Shown: positions 8,040 to 16,236 of the stretch, in pieces
How positions within the stretch are numbered: position 1 is the stretch's first letter
How the letters are laid out: every line of letters starts with the position of its first letter
Origin: CAMLOF01 sp041913045
GTDB taxonomy: Bacteria; Pseudomonadota; Gammaproteobacteria; Burkholderiales; Burkholderiaceae_C
Assembly (NCBI GenBank): GCA_041913045.1
Contig: JAYSGB010000011.1
Span: forward strand, 53,069 to 117,068
Reading direction: 5' to 3'
Length of the DNA stretch: 64,000 nucleotides
Program-made: the position numbers and the translations under genes
Notes under the pieces: generated by a model
What the model was told of the DNA's origin: nothing
What the model saw: only the letters and a program-made list of their open reading frames with translations
Database searches by the model: none

Positions 8040-9167
8040 TCAGCGCTGCGGCACCACGCGCAGCAGTTGGCCGTCGTTCTCGTCGGTCAGCAGGTAGAGC
8101 AAGCCATCGGGCCCCTGGCGCACGTCGCGCACACGCTGGCCCAACTGCGGCAGCAAGCGCTCTTCCCGCACCACGCGGCCATTTTGCAGTTCCAGCCTGG
8201 CCAGGTAACGGAACTTGAGCGAGCCCACGAACAGGTTGCCTTGCCAGGCGGGGCCGTAGCGGTCGCTGCGCAGGAAGGCCATGCCGGAAGGCGCGATGGA
8301 TGGTGTCCAGTGGTGCAGGGGCTGCTCCATACCGGGCCTGGCGGTCAGGCCTTCGCCAATGGCGCCACCCCCGTAGTTCTCACCAAAGGTGATGACTGGC
8401 CAGCCATAGTTCTTGCCTGCTTCAGGGCGGTTGATTTCGTCACCCCCCTGGGGACCGTGCTCTATCACCCACAGGCGCCCGTCTGGCCCCCAGGTGGCGC
8501 CCTGCGGGTTGCGGTGGCCCCAGCTCCAGATTTCGGGCATGGCGCCGCTTTGGCGCACGAGCGGGTTGTCTGGGGGTGAGCTGCCGTCTTTGCGCAGACG
8601 CACGACCTTGCCGTGGTGGTTGTCCAGCGTCTGGGCGTCACGCATGCGCTGGAAGCGCTCGCCCAGCGCCAGAAAAAGGTGGCCGTCTGGCGCTTCAACG
8701 ATGCGGCAGCCGAAATGCAGGCGGCTGGACACCTTGGGTATCTGGCTGAAGATCACCCTCACCTGTTCCAGCCTGCGCCCGTCGTCCGACAGCCGTGCCG
8801 TTGCCAATGCGGTTGAGTTGCCGCCACCAGATGCCGCCGGTTCCGCGAAGCAGAAGTAGATGCGCCGGTTGGTGGCAAAGCCACTGTCGGTGATGACATC
8901 GAGCAAGCCGCCCTGGCCCACCGCATCGACCGCTGGAACACCTTCGATGGGAGGGCCTATGCGGCCATCGGGTTCGACCAAGCGCAAACGGCCAGGCCGT
9001 TCGGTAACGAGCATGCGTCCGCCATCGACGAAGGCCAGCGCCCAGGGGTGATCCAGGCCACGCGCCAGCACTTCAGCCCGCACGGCTGTCTGGGCTTGTG
9101 CGCTGCCAGCCAACGCAGCCAGAAAGGCCACTGCCCACATCTGCCAACGCCTGCTTCGCTTTGCCAT
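8040..9167 (-). CDS. PQQ-dependent aldose sugar dehydrogenase family, secreted
   Basis: A 375-residue protein starting at the ATG at 9167, preceded by an AGGAG site. An N-terminal signal peptide ends near SAQAQ. The mature part carries the six-bladed beta-propeller signatures of the soluble glucose dehydrogenase / YliI family, such as DHPWALAF near the N-terminus, the RIVEAPDGHLFLALGER segment and the HGPQGGDEIN motif. Members oxidise aldose sugars at C1 in the periplasm using pyrroloquinoline quinone. No PQQ synthesis genes are nearby, and substrate preference is unknown. Confidence 0.9.
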   Translation of the reverse strand: MAKRSRRWQMWAVAFLAALAGSAQAQTAVRAEVLARGLDHPWALAFVDGGRMLVTERPGRLRLVEPDGRIGPPIEGVPAVDAVGQGGLLDVITDSGFATNRRIYFCFAEPAASGGGNSTALATARLSDDGRRLEQVRVIFSQIPKVSSRLHFGCRIVEAPDGHLFLALGERFQRMRDAQTLDNHHGKVVRLRKDGSSPPDNPLVRQSGAMPEIWSWGHRNPQGATWGPDGRLWVIEHGPQGGDEINRPEAGKNYGWPVITFGENYGGGAIGEGLTARPGMEQPLHHWTPSIAPSGMAFLRSDRYGPAWQGNLFVGSLKFRYLARLELQNGRVVREERLLPQLGQRVRDVRQGPDGLLYLLTDENDGQLLRVVPQR

Positions 9168-9186
9168 CCCTGGTACTCCTGGTTGA

Positions 9187-9672
9187 TCAATGTGGTGCAG
9201 CGCCGGACGCTCCCAACCGCAAGGGCCTGTCCTCGAACTCGGTGTTGAGCACCACCGTGCTGGTGGTGCGCGCCACACCCGGAATGGCCTTGATCTGGTA
9301 GAGCACGTCTTCCAGCCGACGCGCGTGCGTGGTGCGGATCTTGGCCAGAAAGTCGTATTCCCCGGCCACACTGTGCAGTTCCAGCACCTCGGGTATCTCG
9401 CGCAGGCTGGGCGCCACCTCGCGGCAATGCGCGCCGCCATCGTTTCGGATCGCGACGTAAGCAGTGAAGTTCAAACCGATCTTCTCGGGGTCTACCCGCA
9501 ACGCAAAGCGTTCGATGACCCCGCGCTCGATCATCTTCTTCACCCGCTCGTGCACGGCGGCGGTGGACAGGCCCACCTCGGCGGCCACGTCAGCATAAGA
9601 ACGTCGGCTGTCAACACTCAAGGCCGAAAGAATTCTTCCGTCAAGGTCGTCAATCTGAATATTTGCTTGCAT
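9187..9672 (-). CDS. Lrp/AsnC-family transcriptional regulator
   Basis: 161 residues: an N-terminal helix-turn-helix (IDDLDGRILSALSVDSRRSY through about residue 55) and a C-terminal RAM ligand-binding domain. I start it at the ATG at 9672 (MQANIQIDDLDG), because longer frames add residues not found in the family. It diverges from an EamA exporter gene 70 bp away and probably controls it, as Lrp-type regulators often do for amino-acid exporters. The gene lies 19 bp upstream of the sugar dehydrogenase on the same strand. Confidence 0.9.
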   Translation of the reverse strand: MQANIQIDDLDGRILSALSVDSRRSYADVAAEVGLSTAAVHERVKKMIERGVIERFALRVDPEKIGLNFTAYVAIRNDGGAHCREVAPSLREIPEVLELHSVAGEYDFLAKIRTTHARRLEDVLYQIKAIPGVARTTSTVVLNTEFEDRPLRLGASGAAPH

Positions 9673-9716
9673 TTCCCAAATCACCGGGGTAAAGTTCAGA
9701 AAATTCCCACATACCA

Positions 9717-9727
9717 GGAAATTTTCC
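9717..9727. promoter_or_regulatory. AT-rich palindrome in the Lrp/EamA divergent promoter
   Basis: GGAAA-T-TTTCC is a perfect palindrome with one central base. It lies in the 70-bp gap between the divergent regulator and exporter, about 15 bp before the exporter start codon. It is a candidate operator for the adjacent Lrp-family protein; this is inference. Confidence 0.35.
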
Positions 9728-9742
9728 GGAAAGAGGCATACC

Positions 9743-10732
9743 GTGCCGAGCATTTTCAATCAAACCGCGACAAATGGCAAAACCCTGCGCCTGGCAACGG
9801 CGCTGTTGATCGTCTATATCGTGTGGGGCACCACTTACTACGCCCTGGGTGTGGCCATGCAGGGCTTGCCCCCGTTGCTGATGAACGGCAGCCGCTTTGT
9901 GGTGGCGGGTGCGGTGATGCTGGCCGTGGCACGCTGGCAAGGTGTGGCGTGGCCCACCCGGCAGCAGTGGCGCAATTCGGCGCTGGTGGGGGCCTTGATG
10001 GTTTTTGGTGCCATGGGCCTGGTGGTACTGGCGCAGAAGCTGGGCATAGGCTCCGGGTTGATGGCGACGGTGGTGACGACCATGCCCATGTGGCTGGCGC
10101 TGTGGACACACTGGGGCGGCGAGCGCGTGCCCGCCACCAGTTGGGTGGGCCTGATATTGGGCATGGGCGGCGCGCTGCTGCTGGCCATGGAGGGGGACTT
10201 CACCGCCACCTGGCTGGGCACGCTGTGTGCCTTCGGGGCGCCGCTGTGCTGGAGCATTGGCTCCTACGCTTCGCGCAAGCTGACGCTGCCCGCACCGGCC
10301 ATGGCTTCTGCCGCGCAGTGGCTCACGGGCGGGGTTCTGGGGCTGGTGGTTTCGCTGCTGGTGGAACCGGGCGCGCGCAGTGGCGCGTGGTGGCACGAAG
10401 CCACGGCCACCTCCTGGCTGGCCTGGGGCTACCTGGTGGTGATGGGCACGCTGGTGACGCTCAACGCCTACCTGTGGCTGTTGCAGAACACCTCGGCCGC
10501 GCTGGCGGGCAGTTATTCCTTCGTGAACCCTGCCGTGGCCCTTTGGGTGGGCGTGACGCTGGGCGGCGAGCGCCTGACGGGCTGGGTGTTCGCAGCCATG
10601 CCGCTGATCCTGGCGGCGCTGGCCCTGATTCTTTACGGGCGGCAGGCCGCTTCCTGGGTCACATCCTGGGCCGCGCGCGTACTGCCTGCCAGCCAGTGGC
10701 TGGCCCAACGCAAGGCGGCGTCCAGCCGCTGA
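9743..10732 (+). CDS. EamA/RhtA-type exporter
   Basis: 329 residues with ten predicted membrane helices in two EamA repeats. The early motif LIVYIVWGTTYYALGVAMQG and the GSRFVVAGAVML segment are typical of the YedA/RhtA subgroup of the drug/metabolite transporter superfamily, which exports amino acids or related metabolites. The start is a GTG with an AGAGG site 7 bp upstream. It is divergent from an Lrp-family gene. Its 3' 100 bp overlap, in antisense, the end of the hydrogenase protease gene. Confidence 0.9.
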   Translation: MPSIFNQTATNGKTLRLATALLIVYIVWGTTYYALGVAMQGLPPLLMNGSRFVVAGAVMLAVARWQGVAWPTRQQWRNSALVGALMVFGAMGLVVLAQKLGIGSGLMATVVTTMPMWLALWTHWGGERVPATSWVGLILGMGGALLLAMEGDFTATWLGTLCAFGAPLCWSIGSYASRKLTLPAPAMASAAQWLTGGVLGLVVSLLVEPGARSGAWWHEATATSWLAWGYLVVMGTLVTLNAYLWLLQNTSAALAGSYSFVNPAVALWVGVTLGGERLTGWVFAAMPLILAALALILYGRQAASWVTSWAARVLPASQWLAQRKAASSR

Positions 10733-11133
10733 CGGGCAGCGGGCGACACGGGTTCGCCCAGACCCCAGGCCTCGCCCGGGATGCTGAGCAGCCAAGCGGG
10801 CGGCGGTGGCTGGCGCTGCACTTCGGCAAACACCTGCAACACGGCCTCTGGCCGCAGGGCGTGGGTGGTGTGGCTGGGCAGGTGCTGGGGCACCAGCAGG
10901 CTCAATTGGAAGGGCTGCGCGTCTTCCAAGCAAGGTTGCACTGACGCATCCACGAACAGCACCCTCTCGCGGCCCAGCAGGTCCAGCGCGTGCTCCACTT
11001 GCAGCTGAAAATCCGTCAGCACCTCCACACCGGGCAGTTGCATGGCTTCCACTGCCTCGGCGAACAAGGGGCCCAGGGCGTCATCGCCCCGGCTGGGGTT
11101 GCCCCAGGCAAACACCAGTGTGGGCGCGGGCAT
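10633..11133 (-). CDS. hoxW: [NiFe]-hydrogenase maturation protease
   Basis: 166 residues of the HyaD/HoxW endopeptidase family. It removes the C-terminal tail of the hydrogenase large subunit after nickel insertion. The N-terminal GNPSRGDDALGP carries the conserved GN-x-x-x-x-DD signature with the metal-binding acidic residue, and the VLFVDASVQP segment matches the second conserved block. The ATG at 11133 follows the hoxH stop by 2 bp; a TTG at 11139 overlapping that stop is the alternative. It ends the hox operon, as in Ralstonia hoxFUYHW. Its last 100 bp overlap the convergent exporter gene. Confidence 0.9.
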   Translation of the reverse strand: MPAPTLVFAWGNPSRGDDALGPLFAEAVEAMQLPGVEVLTDFQLQVEHALDLLGRERVLFVDASVQPCLEDAQPFQLSLLVPQHLPSHTTHALRPEAVLQVFAEVQRQPPPPAWLLSIPGEAWGLGEPVSPAARQRLDAALRWASHWLAGSTRAAQDVTQEAACRP

Positions 11134-11135
11134 GT

Positions 11136-12602
11136 TCAATCGCGGACCTTGCGGTCAAGCTCCTGGCCGTCGGCGCCCAGCAGCACCACTTCCAGCGGCA
11201 TCTTGCCCAGGGCGTGCGTGGCACACGACAGGCAGGGGTCGAAGGCGCGGATGGCCACTTCGATGTGATTGAGCAGCCCCTCGGTGATTTCCTGCCCATC
11301 CAGATACTGCCGCGCCACGTCGCGCACGGCCTCGTTCATGGCCTGGTTGTTGTTGGTGGTGGAAACAATGAGGTTGGCCATGGTGACGAGGTCGTCGTCG
11401 CCCACCTCGTAGTGGTGGAACAGCGTGCCGCGCGGCGCTTCAATGACGCCGATGCCGCTGCGCTGGCGTTCGCCGCTGGTCATCAGGTCTGTGCCTTCCA
11501 GGTCATCGTCTTGCAGCAGCGCTTCGATGGTTTCGGCGGCGCTGAGCATCTCGATCATGCGCGCCCAGTGGAAACCCAGCGAGCCGTGCATGGGCCGCCC
11601 GCCCGCATGGGCGAGAAGTTGCTGGCGTTCCTCTTCGGCCTGCGGGGTGGGCATGCGGTCGGCGTTCTGCACGCGCGCCAGCGGGCCTACCTTGTACCAG
11701 CCCTGCTCCGGCCCCTGCGTGGTGAAGTAGGGAAACTTCATGTACGTCCAGGGTTTTACGGCTTCGGTGATGAGGGTGTCGTAGCCGCGCACGTCGAACT
11801 GGTCGAACATGATCTGCCCTTCGGCGTCGCGCGCGCGCAGGGCACCGTCGTACAGGTCCAGGCTGCCATCGGGGGCCACCAGGCTCATCATGCTGGACGG
11901 CACGTGGCCGAAGCGGTCGTAGAGCGCCGGGTGTTGTTCGTGCATGGCGCGCACAATGCGCACCGCGTCGCGGCTCCAGGCCACGGCTTGCGCCACGTCG
12001 CGCTGCAGTTCCAGCCGCTCTGCCCCGCTGAGCGAACGGTTCACGCCGCCGGGCACCGAACCGGTGCCGTGCACGCGCTTGCCCGCCGTCAGGCGGATCA
12101 CCTCCTGCCCGTACTTGCGCAGCAGAATGCCTTGCCGTGCAATATCGGGGAAGCGCTGCGCCACGCCCACGATGTTGCGGCGCGCCACCTCGCTGTCAAA
12201 GCCGAACAGCAGGTCGGGCGACGACAGGTGGAAGAAGTGCAGCGCGTGCGATTGCAGGATTTGCCCGTAGTGCATGAGGCGGCGCATTTTTTCGGCCGTG
12301 GGCGTGAGCTGGCGCGCGCCCACCACCTGATCCAGCGCCTTGCTGGCAGCCAAGTGATGCGACACGGGACAGATGCCGCACAGCCGCTGCACCAGCACGG
12401 GCACTTCCCAATACGGGCGGCCCTGGATGAAACGCTCGAACCCGCGGAACTCGACGATGTGCAGGCGCACCTGCTGCACGCGGTTGTGCTCGTCCAGCAG
12501 CAGGGTGACCTTGCCGTGGCCCTCCACGCGCGAAACGGGGTCGATGGCCACGCGGCGCAGCCCTTCGCGCGGGGCGGTGGCGGTTTCCAGATCGTTGGCC
12601 AT
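11136..12602 (-). CDS. hoxH: NAD-reducing hydrogenase, [NiFe] large subunit
   Basis: 488 residues. It binds the NiFe(CN)2CO centre and splits H2. The four cysteine ligands are visible in RLCGICPVSHH (about residues 62-72 region) and DPCLSCATH near the C-terminus. The latter is followed by a tail beginning ALGKMP, which the protease HoxW would remove after the histidine. Length and motifs match the HoxH group of cytoplasmic NAD(P)-linked hydrogenases rather than membrane-bound uptake enzymes. The ATG is 3 bp after the hoxY stop, indicating translational coupling. Confidence 0.97.
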   Translation of the reverse strand: MANDLETATAPREGLRRVAIDPVSRVEGHGKVTLLLDEHNRVQQVRLHIVEFRGFERFIQGRPYWEVPVLVQRLCGICPVSHHLAASKALDQVVGARQLTPTAEKMRRLMHYGQILQSHALHFFHLSSPDLLFGFDSEVARRNIVGVAQRFPDIARQGILLRKYGQEVIRLTAGKRVHGTGSVPGGVNRSLSGAERLELQRDVAQAVAWSRDAVRIVRAMHEQHPALYDRFGHVPSSMMSLVAPDGSLDLYDGALRARDAEGQIMFDQFDVRGYDTLITEAVKPWTYMKFPYFTTQGPEQGWYKVGPLARVQNADRMPTPQAEEERQQLLAHAGGRPMHGSLGFHWARMIEMLSAAETIEALLQDDDLEGTDLMTSGERQRSGIGVIEAPRGTLFHHYEVGDDDLVTMANLIVSTTNNNQAMNEAVRDVARQYLDGQEITEGLLNHIEVAIRAFDPCLSCATHALGKMPLEVVLLGADGQELDRKVRD

Positions 12603-12605
12603 GGT

Positions 12606-13169
12606 TCAGTCGTAATGCAGCAGGCCGTGGCCCAGGTGGGGCAGCCGGCCGGCGATGAGGTCGTTCAGAAAGGTCCAGATGGCGTCGCCAGAGGGCGGGC
12701 AACCGGGCAGAAAGTGGTCGATGCGCACCACCTCGTGCACGGGGTGCACCTGGTTGAGCAGCAGGGGCAGTTCGGGGTCGTTGGGCACCTGGCTGCCAGG
12801 GGCCACACCGTGCCCGCCCAGGTACACGGACTGCAGCACCTCGCCCACCGGCAGGTGGTTGCGCTGTGCGGGCAGCCCGCCGTTGACGGCACACGCCCCC
12901 AGGGCCACCAGCACCTTGCACTGGGCGCGGAATTCGCGCAGCACGTGCACGTTCTCGGCGTTGCACACGCCGCCTTCGATCAGGCCGATGTCGCAGGGGC
13001 CGCAGTGCTTGACGTCGGTAAGCGGCGAACGGTCGAACTCCACCAGCTCAAGCAGGGGCAGCAGACGTTCATCGATGTCCAGAAAGGACATGTGGCAGCC
13101 AAAGCAGCCCGCCAGCGAGACGGTTGCAATCTTCAATTTACGTGGGGGCGGGGAAACGGCGGCGTTCAT
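12606..13169 (-). CDS. hoxY: NAD-reducing hydrogenase, small subunit
   Basis: 187 residues, the short small subunit typical of soluble hydrogenases, without a Tat signal. The cysteines for the proximal [4Fe-4S] cluster are seen in GCFGCHMSFLD, GPCDIGLIEGG, GACAVNGG and LPGCPPSGDAIW. The cluster carries electrons from HoxH to HoxU. The start ATG at 13169 overlaps the hoxU stop (ATGA), which decides it over longer frames. Confidence 0.96.
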   Translation of the reverse strand: MNAAVSPPPRKLKIATVSLAGCFGCHMSFLDIDERLLPLLELVEFDRSPLTDVKHCGPCDIGLIEGGVCNAENVHVLREFRAQCKVLVALGACAVNGGLPAQRNHLPVGEVLQSVYLGGHGVAPGSQVPNDPELPLLLNQVHPVHEVVRIDHFLPGCPPSGDAIWTFLNDLIAGRLPHLGHGLLHYD

Positions 13170-13903
13170 GGCTGTTTCCCGTCTGGCGTGGCCTGGGCCG
13201 GCGCGTCCACAGCCACCTGGCTGATGGGGTGCACGTCGTAGGTGCGCTGGCCGATGGGCGTGGCAAAGCCCACGCGCTTGTGCAGGATGACGCCCACCGG
13301 GCAAACGGAAGCCGCGCGGTCGCTGGCGGCAAAGGTGCTGTCGGCCAGGCGGCCCGACGCGCTGTTGACGACGAGGTGCGACTTCACCCCCCGGCCCGCC
13401 AGAGCGAACACGTCTTTACCGTCCACCTCGTGGCTGGCACGCACGCACAGCTCGCACAGGATGCAGCGGTTGAAGTCCAGCAGCACCTCGGGGTGCGAGG
13501 CGTCCACCGGCCGGTCGGGGAAGAAGTGGTCGAAATGGGGCGTGAGCATGCCCATTTCGTAGGCGGTGGCCTGCAGCACGCAGTCGCCGCTTTTCTCGCA
13601 GGCGGGACAGAAGTGGTTGCCTTCCACGAACAGCAGTTGCAGCAGGGTGCGGCGCTTGTCGTCCAGCTCTTCGGTGCGGTTGGCCACCACCTGGCCTTCG
13701 GCGGCAGCCGTGGTGCAGGCGGTGGCAAAGCGCCCACCCACCTTCACGGTACAAAGTTTGCAGGAGCCGTGCGCGGTGAAGTCTGGGTGCCAGCACAGGT
13801 GCGGTATGTAGTGGCCTGCAGCCTTGGCGGCCTGCATCAGGGTCTGGCCGGGCTCAAAGGGCACGGGCTGGCCGTCCAGCTCGAACGTGGCTTGGCCGGT
13901 CAC
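13166..13903 (-). CDS. hoxU: NAD-reducing hydrogenase, diaphorase small subunit
   Basis: 245 residues, homologous to the N-terminus of NuoG. A [2Fe-2S] ferredoxin domain has Cys37, Cys48, Cys51 and Cys63. A His-ligated [4Fe-4S] site follows in HFCPACEKSGDC, and another in CILCELC with a later CPVG. It relays electrons between HoxY and HoxF. The start is GTG, overlapping the hoxF stop as GTGA, and the protein begins exactly where the ferredoxin fold should. Confidence 0.96.
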   Translation of the reverse strand: MTGQATFELDGQPVPFEPGQTLMQAAKAAGHYIPHLCWHPDFTAHGSCKLCTVKVGGRFATACTTAAAEGQVVANRTEELDDKRRTLLQLLFVEGNHFCPACEKSGDCVLQATAYEMGMLTPHFDHFFPDRPVDASHPEVLLDFNRCILCELCVRASHEVDGKDVFALAGRGVKSHLVVNSASGRLADSTFAASDRAASVCPVGVILHKRVGFATPIGQRTYDVHPISQVAVDAPAQATPDGKQP

Positions 13904-15702
13904 GGGCGCGCCTCCCGCGCCATGGCAGCGTGGTTGCTTTGCAGGTGGGCGGCGGTGTCGTTGCGGCCAGTCATCTGGCGGGCTTGTGAAAGCGCCGCGT
14001 CCAAGTCGAACGCGGGCTCGTAATCAGGCGTGGCCAAGCGGCGCTGAAAAGTGGCAGGGAATTTGTCCATCAGGTCTGCAATGGCTATGGTGGCCGTGTT
14101 GCCCAGGCCGCAGTGGCTGGCGCCTTGCATCAGGTGGTGCATGCGCCGGATTTCGTCCAGATCGTAGGGCGAACCGCGCCCGTCGGCCAGCTTGTCGAGC
14201 AAACGGGCGTTAACAGCGGTGCCCACGCGACACGGCGTGCAGAATCCGCAGCTTTCGTGCTGGAAGAAGCGAGCGAAGTTGTGGGCCACAGCGAACAGGT
14301 CGCGCTGCGGGCCGAACACCATGATGGAACCGCCCGTGGCCACGTCCTCGAAGCAGATGCGCCGCTCGAACTCGCTGGCCGCCAGGCACGGCCCTGCCGC
14401 CCCGGCGGTGGTAACGGCCTGCGCGTCACTGCCCCCGGCTTCGGCCAGCACCTCGGCCAGCGTCACGCCAAAGGGCACTTCGTAGATGCCAGGGCGCGCC
14501 ACGTCGCCCGAGACGGACAGCACCTTGGTGCCACTGGACGCTGGTGTGCCGATGCCCCGGAACCACTCGCCACCGCGAAGGGCGATGAGCCCGGCCAACG
14601 CCAGCGTTTCCACGTTATTGACGATGGTGGGCTGCCCCATGTAGCCGTGGGTGACGGGAAACGGGGGGCGGATGCGCGGCTTGCCCGGCTTGCCTTCCAG
14701 CGATTCGATGAGCGCGGATTCCTCGCCGCAGATGTAGGCACCAGCGCCCAGGTGGATTTCGATGTCGAAATCGAAACCCCTGTCCAGGATATTTCGGCCC
14801 AACAAACCCGCTGCGCGGCGCTGCGACAGGCGCCGCCGCAGGCGGTCCAGCAGGTAGCGGTATTCGGCCCGCAGGTAGATGAAGCCCTGGCTGGCGCCCA
14901 CCGCCAAGGCGGCCACGCACATGCCATCGACCAGCGCGTCAAAGCGGCTGCTGAGCAGCACACGGTCCTTGAAGGTGCCGGGTTCGCCCTCGTCGGCATT
15001 GCAGACGACGTAGCGGGTCTGGCCCGGGGCGTCGCGGCAGGCACGCCATTTGGCATGGGTGCTGAACCCCGCGCCGCCACGCCCCCGCAGGCCGGAACGC
15101 TGGATCTCGTTCAGCACACCCTCGGCGCCATGCGACAACGCTACGCGCAACACCTTGCCGGGCGCTACAGGATCGTCAAGCAGCAGTTCACGGCGGCAGA
15201 TACGGTCTTCCACCACGAACCAGTCGGCAGGCCAGGCGTCCAGCGGCACACGCTCGCGGATCAGCCCCGCCATCTCGTCCACACGCTGCGGCGTCATGCG
15301 GGTGACCGCGCGCCCGTTCACCAGCAAGGCAGGCCCCTGGTCGCACAGGCCCGTGCATGAGGTGGTATCCACGCTCACCAGCCCATCTTCCGACACCTTG
15401 CCCGGCTCCAGCCAGAGCTGGCGGCACAGTTGCACCATCAGTTCGGCACTGCCCGCCATGCGGTCGGTGATGTTGTCGGAAAAGCGAACGCGGTATTCAC
15501 CCGCAGGCTGCGTATGAAAGAAAGAATAGAAGTTTGCCGTGCCCTGCACCCGGGCCAGCGGCCAACCAATGCCACGCGCAACGGCGTCCAGCGCGTCGGG
15601 CGGCAACCAGCCGAACGCGTCCTGCACGTCGTGCAGTATCTGCACCAGGGGGTGACCCTGGCGTGCATGTCTGTCCAGTATGGCTTCGAGTGTCGCGATC
15701 AA
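13900..15702 (-). CDS. hoxF: NAD-reducing hydrogenase, diaphorase large subunit
   Basis: 600 residues. The first ~150 form a NuoE-like [2Fe-2S]-type domain (SCTGLCDQGPALLVNG). The remainder is NuoF-like and binds FMN and NAD: GLRGRGGAGF, CNADEGEPGTFKDR and GAYICGEESALIESLEG. A [4Fe-4S] motif ESCGFCTPCRVG lies near the C-terminus. It passes electrons from H2 to NAD+ in the cytoplasm. The start codon is TTG, supported by a strong AGGAGG 8 bp upstream and by the family's N-terminus. It is the first gene of the hoxFUYHW operon, divergent from hypA across 161 bp. Confidence 0.96.
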   Translation of the reverse strand: MIATLEAILDRHARQGHPLVQILHDVQDAFGWLPPDALDAVARGIGWPLARVQGTANFYSFFHTQPAGEYRVRFSDNITDRMAGSAELMVQLCRQLWLEPGKVSEDGLVSVDTTSCTGLCDQGPALLVNGRAVTRMTPQRVDEMAGLIRERVPLDAWPADWFVVEDRICRRELLLDDPVAPGKVLRVALSHGAEGVLNEIQRSGLRGRGGAGFSTHAKWRACRDAPGQTRYVVCNADEGEPGTFKDRVLLSSRFDALVDGMCVAALAVGASQGFIYLRAEYRYLLDRLRRRLSQRRAAGLLGRNILDRGFDFDIEIHLGAGAYICGEESALIESLEGKPGKPRIRPPFPVTHGYMGQPTIVNNVETLALAGLIALRGGEWFRGIGTPASSGTKVLSVSGDVARPGIYEVPFGVTLAEVLAEAGGSDAQAVTTAGAAGPCLAASEFERRICFEDVATGGSIMVFGPQRDLFAVAHNFARFFQHESCGFCTPCRVGTAVNARLLDKLADGRGSPYDLDEIRRMHHLMQGASHCGLGNTATIAIADLMDKFPATFQRRLATPDYEPAFDLDAALSQARQMTGRNDTAAHLQSNHAAMAREARP

Positions 15703-15863
15703 CGCGTTGTCCTCCTGTTTTCCGCCATCTTGCGGGCCGTGCGCGGCAATTTCGTGACGATTCTTACCGGAATGTGACTTTTGGGGTTGACCTAGAACAA
15801 GGAACCTGTGGGTTGCCAGGGCCGTTCCTCGACAGCAGGAAAAGCCCGCACGACAATTGGCGG

Positions 15864-16205
15864 ATGCACGAACTGTCCCTGGCGCAAAGCGTGGTGGAGT
15901 TGATCGAGGCAGCCGCGCTGCGCGAGGGATTCACCCGCGCCCACACCGTGCGGCTGGAGATTGGTGCGCTCTCGTGCGTGGAGCCCGAGGCCCTGCGTTT
16001 TGCCTTCGAGTCGGCCACGGCGGGCAGTTGCGCCCAGGGTGCCCGGCTGGAGATATTGCCTGTGCCGGGTCAGGGTGAATGCCCGGCTTGCAGTCACCAG
16101 GCTGCCATGGACACGCTCTACGATCTGTGCCCAGCCTGCGGCACCGCGCCATTGCGCGTGCTGCGCGGCACCGAGATGCGGGTACGCGACCTGGACGTGG
16201 AATGA
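15864..16205 (+). CDS. hypA: Hydrogenase nickel-insertion protein HypA
   Basis: 113 residues, the usual family length. It begins MHELSLAQ, with His2 the nickel ligand, and carries the zinc site CPAC and CPAC about 35 residues apart near the C-terminus (CPACSHQ and CPACGTA). It delivers nickel with HypB to the hydrogenase large subunit. It is the first gene of the plus-strand hyp run, divergent from hoxF, and ends 31 bp before hypB. Confidence 0.95.
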   Translation: MHELSLAQSVVELIEAAALREGFTRAHTVRLEIGALSCVEPEALRFAFESATAGSCAQGARLEILPVPGQGECPACSHQAAMDTLYDLCPACGTAPLRVLRGTEMRVRDLDVE

Positions 16206-16236
16206 CCCGTTCATCACCATAAAGAAGGAGCCACAC

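Noticed and set aside
10806..13241. An 811-codon open frame antisense to hoxH and hoxY
   Set aside because: It is a mirror of conserved hydrogenase genes, with biased His/Gln/Val content and no ribosome-binding site.
15703..15863. A sigma54 (-24/-12) promoter for hoxF
   Set aside because: The closest minus-strand match (around GTCAC and TTGC) has the wrong spacing and lacks the GG of the -24 element.
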